Below are positions 1 to 11,669 of a stretch of 64,000 nucleotides of DNA, one piece after another. The stretch covers positions 9,858,001 to 9,922,000 of the forward strand of contig CM082593.2 of the NCBI GenBank assembly GCA_040954595.2. Direction: 5' to 3'. The stretch's first letter is position 1; every line of letters starts with the position of its first letter. Under the pieces are notes generated by a model. That model searched no databases. It worked only from the letters and a program-made list of their open reading frames with translations, and was not told the DNA's origin. This DNA is from Balanoglossus misakiensis. Its lineage: Eukaryota > Hemichordata. The translations under genes and the position numbers were made by a program.

Positions 1-3000
1 GGTTTAAAATGCCTACAGGGGGATTTAAAGTTGTCTGTAAATCCCTGGGTTAATACGTGGCGGAAAGCACTGTACTTTGACATTGCATGGCGAAGCAAGC
101 TCAATGATGCATCAGAGTAGATGGTGATGCAAACTCTGCACTTTCACATGGGTATTTAATGTTAAATGTAAATCCATAGGTTAATACGTGCCAAAAGCAC
201 TCTAATTTGACATTGCTAATGCAACGATGACATTGAATCTGATTCTTTGCATCAGGCCAAATGGCGAAGCAAGGTTGATGATGCATCAGGATAGATAGTG
301 ATGCAATCACTTCACTTTGACATGGGTATTAAATGCATATGGGGATTTCAAATTGATGATAAATCCCTGGGTTAATACGTGTCCAAAAGCACTGTACTTT
401 GACATTGCTAATGCAACGATGACATTGAATCTGATTCTTTGCATCAGGGTAAATGGCGTAGCAAGCTTTATGATGCATCAGGGTAGATAGTGATGCAAAC
501 ACTTCACTTTGACATGGGTATTAAATGCATATGGGGATTTCAGGTTGTTGAAAAATCTGTGGGTTAATACGTGTCCAAAAGCACTGTACTTTGACATTGC
601 TAATGCAACGATGACATTGAATCTGATTCTTTGCATCTGGGCAAATGGCGAAGCAAGGTTGATGATGCATCAGGGTAGATAGTGATGCAATCACTTCACT
701 TTGACATGGGTATTAAATGCACATGGGGATTTCAGGTTGTTGAAAAATCTGTGGGTTAATACGTGTCCAAAAGCACTGTACTTTGACATTGCTAATGCAA
801 CGATGACATTGAATCTGATTCTTTGCATCAGGGTAAATGGCGTAGCAAGCTTTATGACGCATCAGGGTAGATAGTGATGCAAACACTTCACTTTGACATG
901 GGTATTAAATGCATATGGGGATTTCAGGTTGTTGAAAAATCTGTGGGTTAATACGTGTCCAAAAGCACTGTACTTTGACATTGCTAATGCAATGATGACA
1001 TTGAATCTGATTCTTTGCATCAGGGTAAATGGCGTAGCAAGCTTTATGACGCATCAGGGTAGATAGTGATGCAAACACTTCACTTTGACATGGGTATAAA
1101 ATGCCTACAGGGGGATTTAAAGTTGTCTGTAAATCCCTGGGTTAATACGTGTCCAAAAGCACTGTACTTTGACATTGCTAATGCAGCGATGACATTGAAT
1201 CTGATTCTTTGCATCAGGGTAAATGGCGAAGCAAGGTTGATGATGCATCAGGGTAGATAGTGATGCAAGCTCTGCACTTTGACATGGGTATAAAATGCCT
1301 ACAGGGGGATTTAAAGTTGTCTGTAAATCCCTGGGTTAATACGTGGCGGAAAGCACTGTACTTTGACATTGCATATGCAATGGTGACATTGAATGGGATT
1401 CTTTGCATTAGGGCAAATGGCGAAGCAAGCTCAATGATGCATCAGAGTAGATGGTGATGCAAACTCTGCACTTTCACATGGGTATTTAATGTTAAATGTA
1501 AATCCATAGGTTAATACGTGGCCAAAAGCACTCTAATTTGACATTGCTAATGCAACGATGACATTGAATCTGATTCTTTGCATCAGGGCAAATGGCGAAG
1601 CAAGGTTGATGATGCATCAAGGTAGATAGTGATGCAATCACTTCACTTTGACATGGGTATTAAATGCATATGGGGATTTCAAGTTGATGATAAATCCCTA
1701 GGTTAATACGTGTCCAAAAGCACTGTACTTTGACATTGCTAATGTAACGATGACATTGAATATGATTCTTTGCATCAGGGTAAATGGCGTAGCAAGCTTT
1801 ATGATGCATCAGGGTAAATAGTGGTGCAAACACTTCACTTTGACATGGGTATTAAATGCATATGGGGATTTCAGGTTGTTGAAAAATCTGTGGGTTAATA
1901 CGTGTCGAAAAGCACTGTACTTTGACATTGCTAATGCAATGATGACATTGAATCTGATTCTTTGCATCAGGGTAAATGGCGTAGCAAGCTTTATGATGCA
2001 TCAGGGTAGATAGTGATGCAAACACTTCACTTTGACATGGGTATTAAATGCATATGGGTATTTCAGGTTGTTGAAAAATCTGTGGGTTAATACGTGTCGA
2101 AAAGCACTGTACTTTGACATTGCTAATGCAATGATGACATTGAATATAATTCTTTGCATCAGGGTAAATGGCGTAGCAAGCTTTATGATGCATCAGGGTA
2201 GATAGTGTTGCAAACACTTAACTTTGACATGGGTATAAAATGCCTACAGGGGGATTTAAAGTTGTCTGTAAATCCCTGGGTTAATACGTGTCCAAAAGCA
2301 CTGTACTTTGACATTGCTAATGCAACGATGACATTGAATCTGATTCTTTGCATCAGGGTAAATGGCGAAGCAAGGTTGATTATGCATCAGGGTAGATAGT
2401 GATGCAAGCTCTGCACTTTGACATGGGTTTAAAATGCCTACAGGGGGATTTAAAGTTGTCTGTAAATCCCTGGGTTAATACGTGGCGGAAAGCACTGTAC
2501 TTTGACATTGCATGGCGAAGCAAGCTCAATGATGCATCAGAGTAGATGGTGATGCAAACTCTGCACTTTCACATGGGTATTTAATGTTAAATGTAAATCC
2601 ATAGGTTAATACGTGCCAAAAGCACTCTAATTTGACATTGCTAATGCAACGATGACATTGAATCTGATTCTTTGCATCAGGCCAAATGGCGAAGCAAGGT
2701 TGATGATGCATCAGGATAGATAGTGATGCAATCACTTCACTTTGACATGGGTATTAAATGCATATGGGGATTTCAAATTGATGATAAATCCCTGGGTTAA
2801 TACGTGTCCAAAAGCACTGTACTTTGACATTGCTAATGCAACGATGACATTGAATCTGATTCTTTGCATCAGGGTAAATGGCGTAGCAAGCTTTATGATG
2901 CATCAGGGTAGATAGTGATGCAAACACTTCACTTTGACATGGGTATTAAATGCATATGGGGATTTCAGGTTGTTGAAAAATCTGTGGGTTAATACGTGTC

Positions 3001-6000
3001 CAAAAGCACTGTACTTTGACATTGCTAATGCAACGATGACATTGAATCTGATTCTTTGCATCTGGGCAAATGGCGAAGCAAGGTTGATGATGCATCAGGG
3101 TAGATAGTGATGCAATCACTTCACTTTGACATGGGTATTAAATGCACATGGGGATTTCAGGTTGTTGAAAAATCTGTGGGTTAATACGTGTCCAAAAGCA
3201 CTGTACTTTGACATTGCTAATGCAACGATGACATTGAATCTGATTCTTTGCATCAGGGTAAATGGCGTAGCAAGCTTTATGACGCATCAGGGTAGATAGT
3301 GATGCAAACACTTCACTTTGACATGGGTATTAAATGCATATGGGGATTTCAGGTTGTTGAAAAATCTGTGGGTTAATACGTGTCCAAAAGCACTGTACTT
3401 TGACATTGCTAATGCAATGATGACATTGAATCTGATTCTTTGCATCAGGGTAAATGGCGTAGCAAGCTTTATGACGCATCAGGGTAGATAGTGATGCAAA
3501 CACTTCACTTTGACATGGGTATAAAATGCCTACAGGGGGATTTAAAGTTGTCTGTAAATCCCTGGGTTAATACGTGTCCAAAAGCACTGTACTTTGACAT
3601 TGCTAATGCAGCGATGACATTGAATCTGATTCTTTGCATCAGGGTAAATGGCGAAGCAAGGTTGATGATGCATCAGGGTAGATAGTGATGCAAGCTCTGC
3701 ACTTTGACATGGGTATAAAATGCCTACAGGGGGATTTAAAGTTGTCTGTAAATCCCTGGGTTAATACGTGGCGGAAAGCACTGTACTTTGACATTGCATA
3801 TGCAATGGTGACATTGAATGGGATTCTTTGCATTAGGGCAAATGGCGAAGCAAGCTCAATGATGCATCAGAGTAGATGGTGATGCAAACTCTGCACTTTC
3901 ACATGGGTATTTAATGTTAAATGTAAATCCATAGGTTAATACGTGGCCAAAAGCACTCTAATTTGACATTGCTAATGCAACGATGACATTGAATCTGATT
4001 CTTTGCATCAGGGCAAATGGCGAAGCAAGGTTGATGATGCATCAAGGTAGATAGTGATGCAATCACTTCACTTTGACATGGGTATTAAATGCATATGGGG
4101 ATTTCAAGTTGATGATAAATCCCTAGGTTAATACGTGTCCAAAAGCACTGTACTTTGACATTGCTAATGTAACGATGACATTGAATATGATTCTTTGCAT
4201 CAGGGTAAATGGCGTAGCAAGCTTTATGATGCATCAGGGTAAATAGTGGTGCAAACACTTCACTTTGACATGGGTATTAAATGCATATGGGGATTTCAGG
4301 TTGTTGAAAAATCTGTGGGTTAATACGTGTCGAAAAGCACTGTACTTTGACATTGCTAATGCAATGATGACATTGAATCTGATTCTTTGCATCAGGGTAA
4401 ATGGCGTAGCAAGCTTTATGATGCATCAGGGTAGATAGTGATGCAAACACTTCACTTTGACATGGGTATTAAATGCATATGGGTATTTCAGGTTGTTGAA
4501 AAATCTGTGGGTTAATACGTGTCGAAAAGCACTGTACTTTGACATTGCTAATGCAATGATGACATTGAATATAATTCTTTGCATCAGGGTAAATGGCGTA
4601 GCAAGCTTTATGATGCATCAGGGTAGATAGTGTTGCAAACACTTAACTTTGACATGGGTATAAAATGCCTACAGGGGGATTTAAAGTTGTCTGTAAATCC
4701 CTGGGTTAATACGTGTCCAAAAGCACTGTACTTTGACATTGCTAATGCAACGATGACATTGAATCTGATTCTTTGCATCAGGGTAAATGGCGAAGCAAGG
4801 TTGATTATGCATCAGGGTAGATAGTGATGCAAGCTCTGCACTTTGACATGGGTTTAAAATGCCTACAGGGGGATTTAAAGTTGTCTGTAAATCCCTGGGT
4901 TAATACGTGGCGGAAAGCACTGTACTTTGACATTGCATGGCGAAGCAAGCTCAATGATGCATCAGAGTAGATGGTGATGCAAACTCTGCACTTTCACATG
5001 GGTATTTAATGTTAAATGTAAATCCATAGGTTAATACGTGCCAAAAGCACTCTAATTTGACATTGCTAATGCAACGATGACATTGAATCTGATTCTTTGC
5101 ATCAGGCCAAATGGCGAAGCAAGGTTGATGATGCATCAGGATAGATAGTGATGCAATCACTTCACTTTGACATGGGTATTAAATGCATATGGGGATTTCA
5201 AATTGATGATAAATCCCTGGGTTAATACGTGTCCAAAAGCACTGTACTTTGACATTGCTAATGCAACGATGACATTGAATCTGATTCTTTGCATCAGGGT
5301 AAATGGCGTAGCAAGCTTTATGATGCATCAGGGTAGATAGTGATGCAAACACTTCACTTTGACATGGGTATTAAATGCATATGGGGATTTCAGGTTGTTG
5401 AAAAATCTGTGGGTTAATACGTGTCCAAAAGCACTGTACTTTGACATTGCTAATGCAACGATGACATTGAATCTGATTCTTTGCATCTGGGCAAATGGCG
5501 AAGCAAGGTTGATGATGCATCAGGGTAGATAGTGATGCAATCACTTCACTTTGACATGGGTATTAAATGCACATGGGGATTTCAGGTTGTTGAAAAATCT
5601 GTGGGTTAATACGTGTCCAAAAGCACTGTACTTTGACATTGCTAATGCAACGATGACATTGAATCTGATTCTTTGCATCAGGGTAAATGGCGTAGCAAGC
5701 TTTATGACGCATCAGGGTAGATAGTGATGCAAACACTTCACTTTGACATGGGTATTAAATGCATATGGGGATTTCAGGTTGTTGAAAAATCTGTGGGTTA
5801 ATACGTGTCCAAAAGCACTGTACTTTGACATTGCTAATGCAATGATGACATTGAATCTGATTCTTTGCATCAGGGTAAATGGCGTAGCAAGCTTTATGAC
5901 GCATCAGGGTAGATAGTGATGCAAACACTTCACTTTGACATGGGTATAAAATGCCTACAGGGGGATTTAAAGTTGTCTGTAAATCCCTGGGTTAATACGT

Positions 6001-6328
6001 GTCCAAAAGCACTGTACTTTGACATTGCTAATGCAGCGATGACATTGAATCTGATTCTTTGCATCAGGGTAAATGGCGAAGCAAGGTTGATGATGCATCA
6101 GGGTAGATAGTGATGCAAGCTCTGCACTTTGACATGGGTATAAAATGCCTACAGGGGGATTTAAAGTTGTCTGTAAATCCCTGGGTTAATACGTGGCTGA
6201 AAGCACTGTACTTTGACATTGCATATGCAATGGTGACATTGAATGGGATTCTTTGCATTAGGGCAAATGGCGAAGCAAGCTCAATGATGCATCAGAGTAG
6301 ATGGTGATGCAAACTCTGCACTTTGACA
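1..6328. repeat. Satellite array, 2,425-bp higher-order repeat of 13 monomers
   Basis: Monomers of about 190-195 bp are recognisable by recurring phrases such as GGGTTAATACGTG, AAAGCACTGTACTTTGACAT and GATGCATCAGGGTAGATAG. Sequence at position n recurs at n+2425 almost without change: 1-2425, 2426-4850 and a partial third copy 4851-6328. One difference I noticed is GCGGA versus GCTGA near 6195. Each unit holds 13 monomers. One monomer lacks about 50 bp (near 90-100) and two are shortened in their central part. The array runs off the left edge. Small 64-85-codon reading frames in it simply follow the monomer period and are not genes. Confidence 0.95.
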
Positions 6329-8437
6329 TGGGTATTAAATGCATATGGGGATTTCAGGTTGTTGAAAAATCTGTGGGTTAATACGTGTCCAAAAGCATTG
6401 TACTTTGACATTGCTAATGCAATGATGACATTGAATCTGATTCTTTGCATCAGGGTAAATGGCGAAGCAAGGTTGATGATGCATCAGGGTAGATAGTGAT
6501 GCAATCACTTCACTTTGACATGGGTATTAAATGAATATGGGGATTTCAAGTTGATGATAAATCCCTGGGTTAATACGTGTCCAAAAGCACTGTACTTTGA
6601 CATTGCTAATGTAACGATGACATTGAATCTGGTTCTTTGCATCAGGGCAAATGGCGAAGCAAGGTTGATGATGCATCAGGATAGATAGTGATGCAATCAC
6701 TTCACTTTGACATGGGTATTAAATGCATATGGGGATTTCAAGTTGATGATAAATCCCTGGGTTAATACGTGTCCAAAAGCACTGTACTTTGACATTGCTA
6801 ATGTAACGATGACATTGAATCTGATTCTTTGCATCAGGGTAAATGGCGTAGCAAGCTTTATGATGCATCAGGGTAGATAGTGATGCAAGCTCTGCACTTT
6901 GACATGGGTATAAAATGCCTACAGGGGGATTTAAAGGTGACTGTAAATCCCTGGGTTAATACGTGGCGGAAAGCACTGTACTTTGACATTGCATATGCAA
7001 TGGTGACATTGAATGGGATTCTTTGCATTAGGGCAAATGGCGAAGCAAGCTCAATGATGCATCAGAGTAGATGGTGATGCAAACTCTACACTTTCACATG
7101 GGTATTTAATGTTAAATGTAAATCCATAGGTTAATACTTGGCCAAAAGCACTCTAATTTGACATTGCTAATGCAACGATGACATTGAATCTGATTCTTTG
7201 CATCAGGGCAAATGGCGAAGCAAGCTTTATGATGCATCAGGGTAGATAGTGATGCAAACACTTCACTTTGACATGGGTATTAAATGCATATGGGGATTTC
7301 AAGTAGATGATAAATCCCTGGGTTAATACGTGTCCAAAAGCACTGTACTTTGACATTGCTAATGCAACGATGACATTGAATCTGATTCTTTGCATCAGGG
7401 TAAATGGCGAAGCAAGGTTGATGATGCATCAGGGTAGATAGTGATGCAAGCTCTGCACTTGAACTTGGGTATAAAATGCCTACAGGGGGATTTAAAGGTG
7501 ACTGTAAATCCCCAGTTTAATACGTGGCGGAAAGCACTGTACTTTGACATTGCTAATGCAATGGTGACATTGAATGTAATTCTTTGCGTTAGGGCAAATG
7601 GCGAAGCAAGCTCAATGACGCATCAGAGTAGATGGTGATGCAAACACTTCACTTTGACATGGGTATTAAATGCATATGGGGATTTCAAGTTGTTGAAAAA
7701 TCCATAGGTTAATACTTGGCCAAAAGCACTCTAATTTGACATTGCTAATGCAACGATGACATTGAATCTGATTCTTTGCATCAGGGCAAATGGCGAAGCA
7801 AGCTTTATGATGCATCAGAGTAGATGGTGATGCAAGCTCTGCACTTTGACATAGGTTTTCAATGCATATGCATGGGTATTTAAAATTGACTGTAAATCCC
7901 TGGGTTAATACATGGCCAAAAGCACTGTAATTGCTAATGCAACAGTGATTTTAATTATGATCTTTTGCATCAGGGTAAAAGGCGAAGCAAGCTTGATGAT
8001 GCATCTGGGAAGATGGTGTTTCAAGCCCTTCACTTTGACATTGGAATATAATGCATAAGTGGATTTAAAGTTGATTGTAAATGCCCAGTTTAATACGTGT
8101 CCAAAAGCACTGTACTTTGACATTGCTAATGCAACGATGACATTGAATCTGATTCTTTGCATCAGGGTAAATGGCGAAGCAAGCTTGATGATGCATCAGG
8201 GTAGATAGTGATGCAATCACTACACTTTGACATGGGTATTAAATGCATATGGGGATTTCAAGCTGATGATAAATCCCTGGGTTAATACGTGTCCAAAAGC
8301 ACTGTAATTTGACATTGCTAATGCAATGGTGACATTGGATGTGATTCTTTGCATTAGGGCAAATGGCGAAGCAAGCTCAATGATGCATCAGAGTAGATGG
8401 TGATGCAAACTCTGCACTTTCACATGGGTATTTAATG
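6329..8437. repeat. Diverged satellite monomers flanking the higher-order array
   Basis: The same monomer family continues but leaves the 2,425-bp order at about 6328 and becomes more diverged. One monomer near 7450 reads GAACTTGGG where most read GACATGGG, and a longer variant lies at 7860-8160. This resembles the degenerate edge of a satellite array. The last monomer is interrupted at 8438-8441 (TTAA) by the foldback element and resumes at 10254. Confidence 0.9.
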
Positions 8438-8441
8438 TTAA

Positions 8442-9080
8442 AGTGAACCGACACCTTCCTTGTAGAGAGATTCTAATAAAATCTTTGTGAAAAACATGAG
8501 TGATTTGCGTCGTTTTTATTCACTTTCACTTATCGCGCAGCAGCGTAGCGTCGATCTCGATATGCAGCGTGACGTCACAAACTAGTCACCAGTAGCAGAC
8601 GCCACCGTGCGCACGCTAACGTACACAGACAGTTGACATGGGTGGCTGCCTCGCAAGTGGGAGCAAAAACAGAGTTGGCAAAAACACGGCGAAAGGTTTT
8701 ATAAAAGTTCCCGACCCTTTAGGGACAGTCAAAATGCAAATTGAGCTGGAAATTGGGTGTCAAACATTGGCATATTATTTCGGTGCTTATTGCTGAGACA
8801 GATGATACTTTTGCTTCGGAAATGTTCGTGTTCAACTAGGCCCTATATCGTGAAGCATATTGCAAAAAAAAACTACACAGCAAAAATTGTCGAAACAGCC
8901 GGGGCTCCTGATTACCTTTGATCACCATATGACGAAACCGATTTTTTGGCACTGTAAATCAAAACTCTGATCGGAAGAAAGTAGTGTGGCGGAAATAGGC
9001 CTACTAGTGAACACTGTGTTTGTCGCGTACCCAAGCTGTGAATGCATCGCAAAACCATTTCCAAAGACAAAAACGACCAC
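8442..9080. repeat. Left arm of foldback inverted repeat
   Basis: Pairs with 9608-10249 in reverse complement. It includes an inverted copy of the 5' leader and the first ~20 codons of the minus-strand ORF carried by the right arm, so the arm duplication happened after the coding region was already in the element. Confidence 0.88.
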
Positions 9081-9299
9081 CTCTACCATCTGGAAGCACC
9101 ACAGATGTACTCGAAACATGACAATCGGAGTTTCTGCCTCCCTTTGATCAACAAAGCCGCATCTTTTCACAGCTGTTGATCAACGTAAAGGATGGTAGAC
9201 ACGTGTGGTAGACATTTTCGCGAGAGTGTCAATAGGTTTACTTTCTATTCTTTTGGGAAATCACGAGGGTGCCTATTATGACATGGGTGACTAAATGTC

Positions 9300-9668
9300 A
9301 AAAATTATCGCATGGCTTCGTGATATGTCGTTCAAGTCTTTATCTAACGGCCTTGTCAAGAAATCTATTTCATGGCAGCACCGGCATTCCTTGACAGTAG
9401 AAATAACTTCGCATTTACCGCAGCGCAGCTACACCATGAGCGTGATGAAAGACGAAGCCGATCACTCTTCTCGATCGTCTTTGCTGTCTACACTTGCCTC
9501 TGTACTATTGGAATCAGTTTCACTTGAGTCGCCTACCATCTCATCGCTGCTGTATTCGGGTTCGTACAACAATCCGACGATATCTTCGTTTGAAAACTCC
9601 ATATCGCGTGGTCGTTTTTGTCTTTGGAAATGGTTTTGCGATGCATTCACAGCTTGGGTACGCGACAA
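9300..9668 (-). pseudogene. Decayed P2X7-C ('ballast')-like cysteine-rich protein carried by the foldback element
   Basis: Reading down the minus strand from ATG at 9668, an N-terminal basic stretch is followed by LLYEPEYSSDEM and a Ser/Asp/Glu-rich acidic stretch. A stop then lies at about 9462-9464. Beyond it, still on the minus strand, come WCSC (in a shifted frame, about 9425-9436) and then RCGKC...TVKECRCCHEI (about 9371-9425). The pattern WCxCGxC...T-x-K/R-E-x-x-C-C-x-E-I is the signature of the zinc-binding C-terminal domain of P2X7 receptors. That domain also occurs as stand-alone proteins in many invertebrates, often after an acidic N-terminus with a Y-x-F/Y-E-P motif. Two stops and a likely 4-nt indel disrupt it. 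Seen: the cysteine pattern and the lesions. Inferred: the family. The acidic N-terminus alone would also fit a piggyBac transposase start, but the cysteine block argues against that. Confidence 0.5.
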
Positions 9669-10249
9669 AAACAGTGTTCACAAGTAGGACTATTTCCGCC
9701 ACACTACTTTCTTCCGATCAGAGTTTTGATTTACAGTGCCAAAAATTCGGTTTCGTCATATGGTGATCAAAGGAAATCAGGAGCCCCGGCTGTTTCGACA
9801 ATTTTTGCTGTGTAGTTTTTTTTTTGCAATATGCTTCACGATATAGGGCCTAGTTGAACACGAACATTTCCGAAGCAAAAGTATCATCTGTCTCAGCAAT
9901 AAGCACCGAAATAATATGCCAATGTTTGACACCCATTTTTCAGCTCGATTTGCATTTTGACTGTCCACCGAAGGGTCGGGAACTTTTATAAAACCTTTCG
10001 CCGTGTTTTTGCCAACTCTGTTTTTGCTCCCACTTGCGAGGCAGCCAGCCATGTCAACTGTCTATGTACGTTAGCGTGCGCACGGTGGCGTCTGCTACTG
10101 GTGACTAGTTTGTGACGTCACACTGCATATCGAGATCGACGCTACGCTGCTGCGCGATAAGTGAAAGTGAATAAAAACGACGCAAATCACTCATGTTTTT
10201 CACAAAGATTTTATTAGGAATCTCTCTACAAGGAAGGTGTCGGTTCACT
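9608..10249. repeat. Right arm of foldback inverted repeat
   Basis: Reverse complement of 8442-9080. It contains the start codon (9668) and first ~20 codons of the central minus-strand pseudogene, plus upstream sequence that probably served as its promoter and leader. Confidence 0.88.
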
Positions 10250-10253
10250 TTAA

Positions 10254-10631
10254 ATGTAAATCCATAGGTTAATACTTGGCCAAAAGCACTCTAATTTGAC
10301 ATTGCTAATGCAACGATGACATTGAATCTGATTCTTTGCATCAGGGCAAATGGCGAAGCAAGGTTGATGATGCATCAGGGTAGATAGTGATGCAATCACT
10401 TCACTTTGACATGGGTATTAAATGCATATGTGGATTTCAAGTTGATTGTAAATGCCCAGTTTAATACGTGTCCAATTGCACTGTACTTCGACATTGCTAA
10501 TGCAACGATGACATTGAATCTGATTCTTTGCATCAGGGCAAATGGCGAAGCAAGCTCAATGATGCATCAGAGTAGATGGTGATGCAAGCTCTGCACTTTG
10601 ACATAGGTATTTAATGCATATGCATGGGTAT
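10254..10631. repeat. Satellite resumes to array edge
   Basis: About two monomers follow the foldback element. The first continues exactly the monomer broken at 8437. The array ends at GGGTATTTAA, where a second TTAA element is inserted. Sequence beyond that element is not satellite. Confidence 0.9.
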
Positions 10632-10635
10632 TTAA

Positions 10636-11429
10636 GATGGGTCCCCCGGTTCTTTTTGCTCGTTGCTATGGGCCTTTGTAGGACATTACACCCCGATTTG
10701 GGCTAAGCCGTTTTCAGAGTCTAACACGGGGCCGGTAACTAGTTAAAAATCTGCACGATTGTGAGCGCGCGCCCCCTGACGCAATTGATATGCAAATTAG
10801 CTAGGTCAAATTTCAAAAGCCTAAGGCTTTTTATTCCGTGACCTCAAAAACGAACTTGATACGTATTCATTAGTTGCTTGAACCAGGGAAGATCGTGACG
10901 GATTTTGATTTCGAATATTATCGTTGTATCCTACGATTTCAGCATACCCGTACCACACCTGAAAAAGTCATCGATTTTGGGTGATTTTGGACACACTCTT
11001 CCACCGGTATCGCTTCTTAGCACGACGAAAACCGAAAAAACGATCCGTCACACTGTGCGGAAGTGCGTTCTCAACAAGCAGGTCAAATTTGACTGGCGTA
11101 CGTGGCTATGAAAAAAGCCTTAGGGATTTTCGTGAACGGTACAAAATCTCTGTGTACAAAACATTGGATTTTTAGCGTTCGATCCAGTTACTCTGGTTAC
11201 AGGACGCGCACGCCATCGCTGACCGCTGCTTTGCCGTATTAGCGTGGCGGCCTATGACCGGGCGGTAGCTGCCGTAAACATACTCGGACAGGGGGTGTGC
11301 ACACAATCGTGTGTATTTTTAACAAGTTACAAGCCCCTTGTCGGACGTTCATAACGGTTTCGATCAAAATTGAGTGTAGTGTCCCATAAAGGCCCATAGC
11401 AACGAGCAAAAAGATACGGGGGACCCATC
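10636..11429. mobile_element. 794-bp TTAA MITE-like element with ~50-bp terminal inverted repeats
   Basis: It begins GATGGGTCCCCCGG and ends CGGGGGACCCATC. The inverted repeats extend through TTTTTGCTCGTTGCTATGGGCC and its complement. TTAA flanks both ends (10632-10635 and 11430-11433). I see no transposase. A short frame at 10905-11111 has no recognisable domain. The left flank is satellite, but the right flank belongs to the dispersed repeat, so the insertion point is also a junction between two sequence families. Confidence 0.82.
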
Positions 11430-11481
11430 TTAAAGCATGTTGAGATTTATCGTGTAATGTGCTATATAAGTAATAAATATT

Positions 11482-11597
11482 GTGTACAATAACACTTGTT
11501 TTATTGGAGTTTAAATGGAGCTGGGATCGAGGATGTGGGAGTTGGTCCTGGGACGAGGCTACCTCGTGGTTTTTTGCCCAGACGGACAGCGGACATT
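11482..11597. repeat. Split direct repeat A1 of Ngaro-1
   Basis: Starts GTGTACAATAACACTTG and ends GACAGCGGACATT. It matches 15419-15535 with a one-base difference in a T run. Confidence 0.92.
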
Positions 11598-11669
11598 TTG
11601 TATGACGCTCGCCGAAACTGCTTTAATTTCGATCTTTCCCGGACATACCCCCAATAGTCACCAGTTACA

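Larger units (their letters stand above)
8442..10249. mobile_element. TTAA-targeting foldback DNA transposon with ~640-bp inverted arms
   Basis: The element begins AGTGAACCGACACC and ends with its reverse complement. It is flanked by TTAA on both sides (8438-8441 and 10250-10253). The uninterrupted target (TTTAATGTTAAATGTAAATC) is visible in satellite monomers near 1490 and 3910, so the ends are exact. The arms are 8442-9080 and 9608-10249, imperfect but clearly inverted. The central ~530 bp and right arm encode a decayed minus-strand protein (9300-9668). No transposase domain is visible, so it is probably non-autonomous. TTAA duplication fits the piggyBac or Kolobok superfamilies; the termini do not let me choose. 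Confidence 0.88.

Noticed and set aside
1-6328. CRISPR-like array of regularly spaced repeats
   Set aside because: Monomers are contiguous ~193-bp units without unique spacers, in a eukaryotic context.
1066-7638. Repeated 64-65-codon ORFs on both strands of the satellite
   Set aside because: They recur with the monomer period, appear on both strands, and end at the same monomer position. This is a consequence of a unit length near a multiple of three, not conserved genes.
9462-9668. Acidic ORF as the N-terminus of a piggyBac transposase
   Set aside because: The acidic start and TTAA duplication fit, but the sequence continues into a cysteine pattern of the P2X7 C-terminal type and no DDD transposase core follows. 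Kept only as an alternative.
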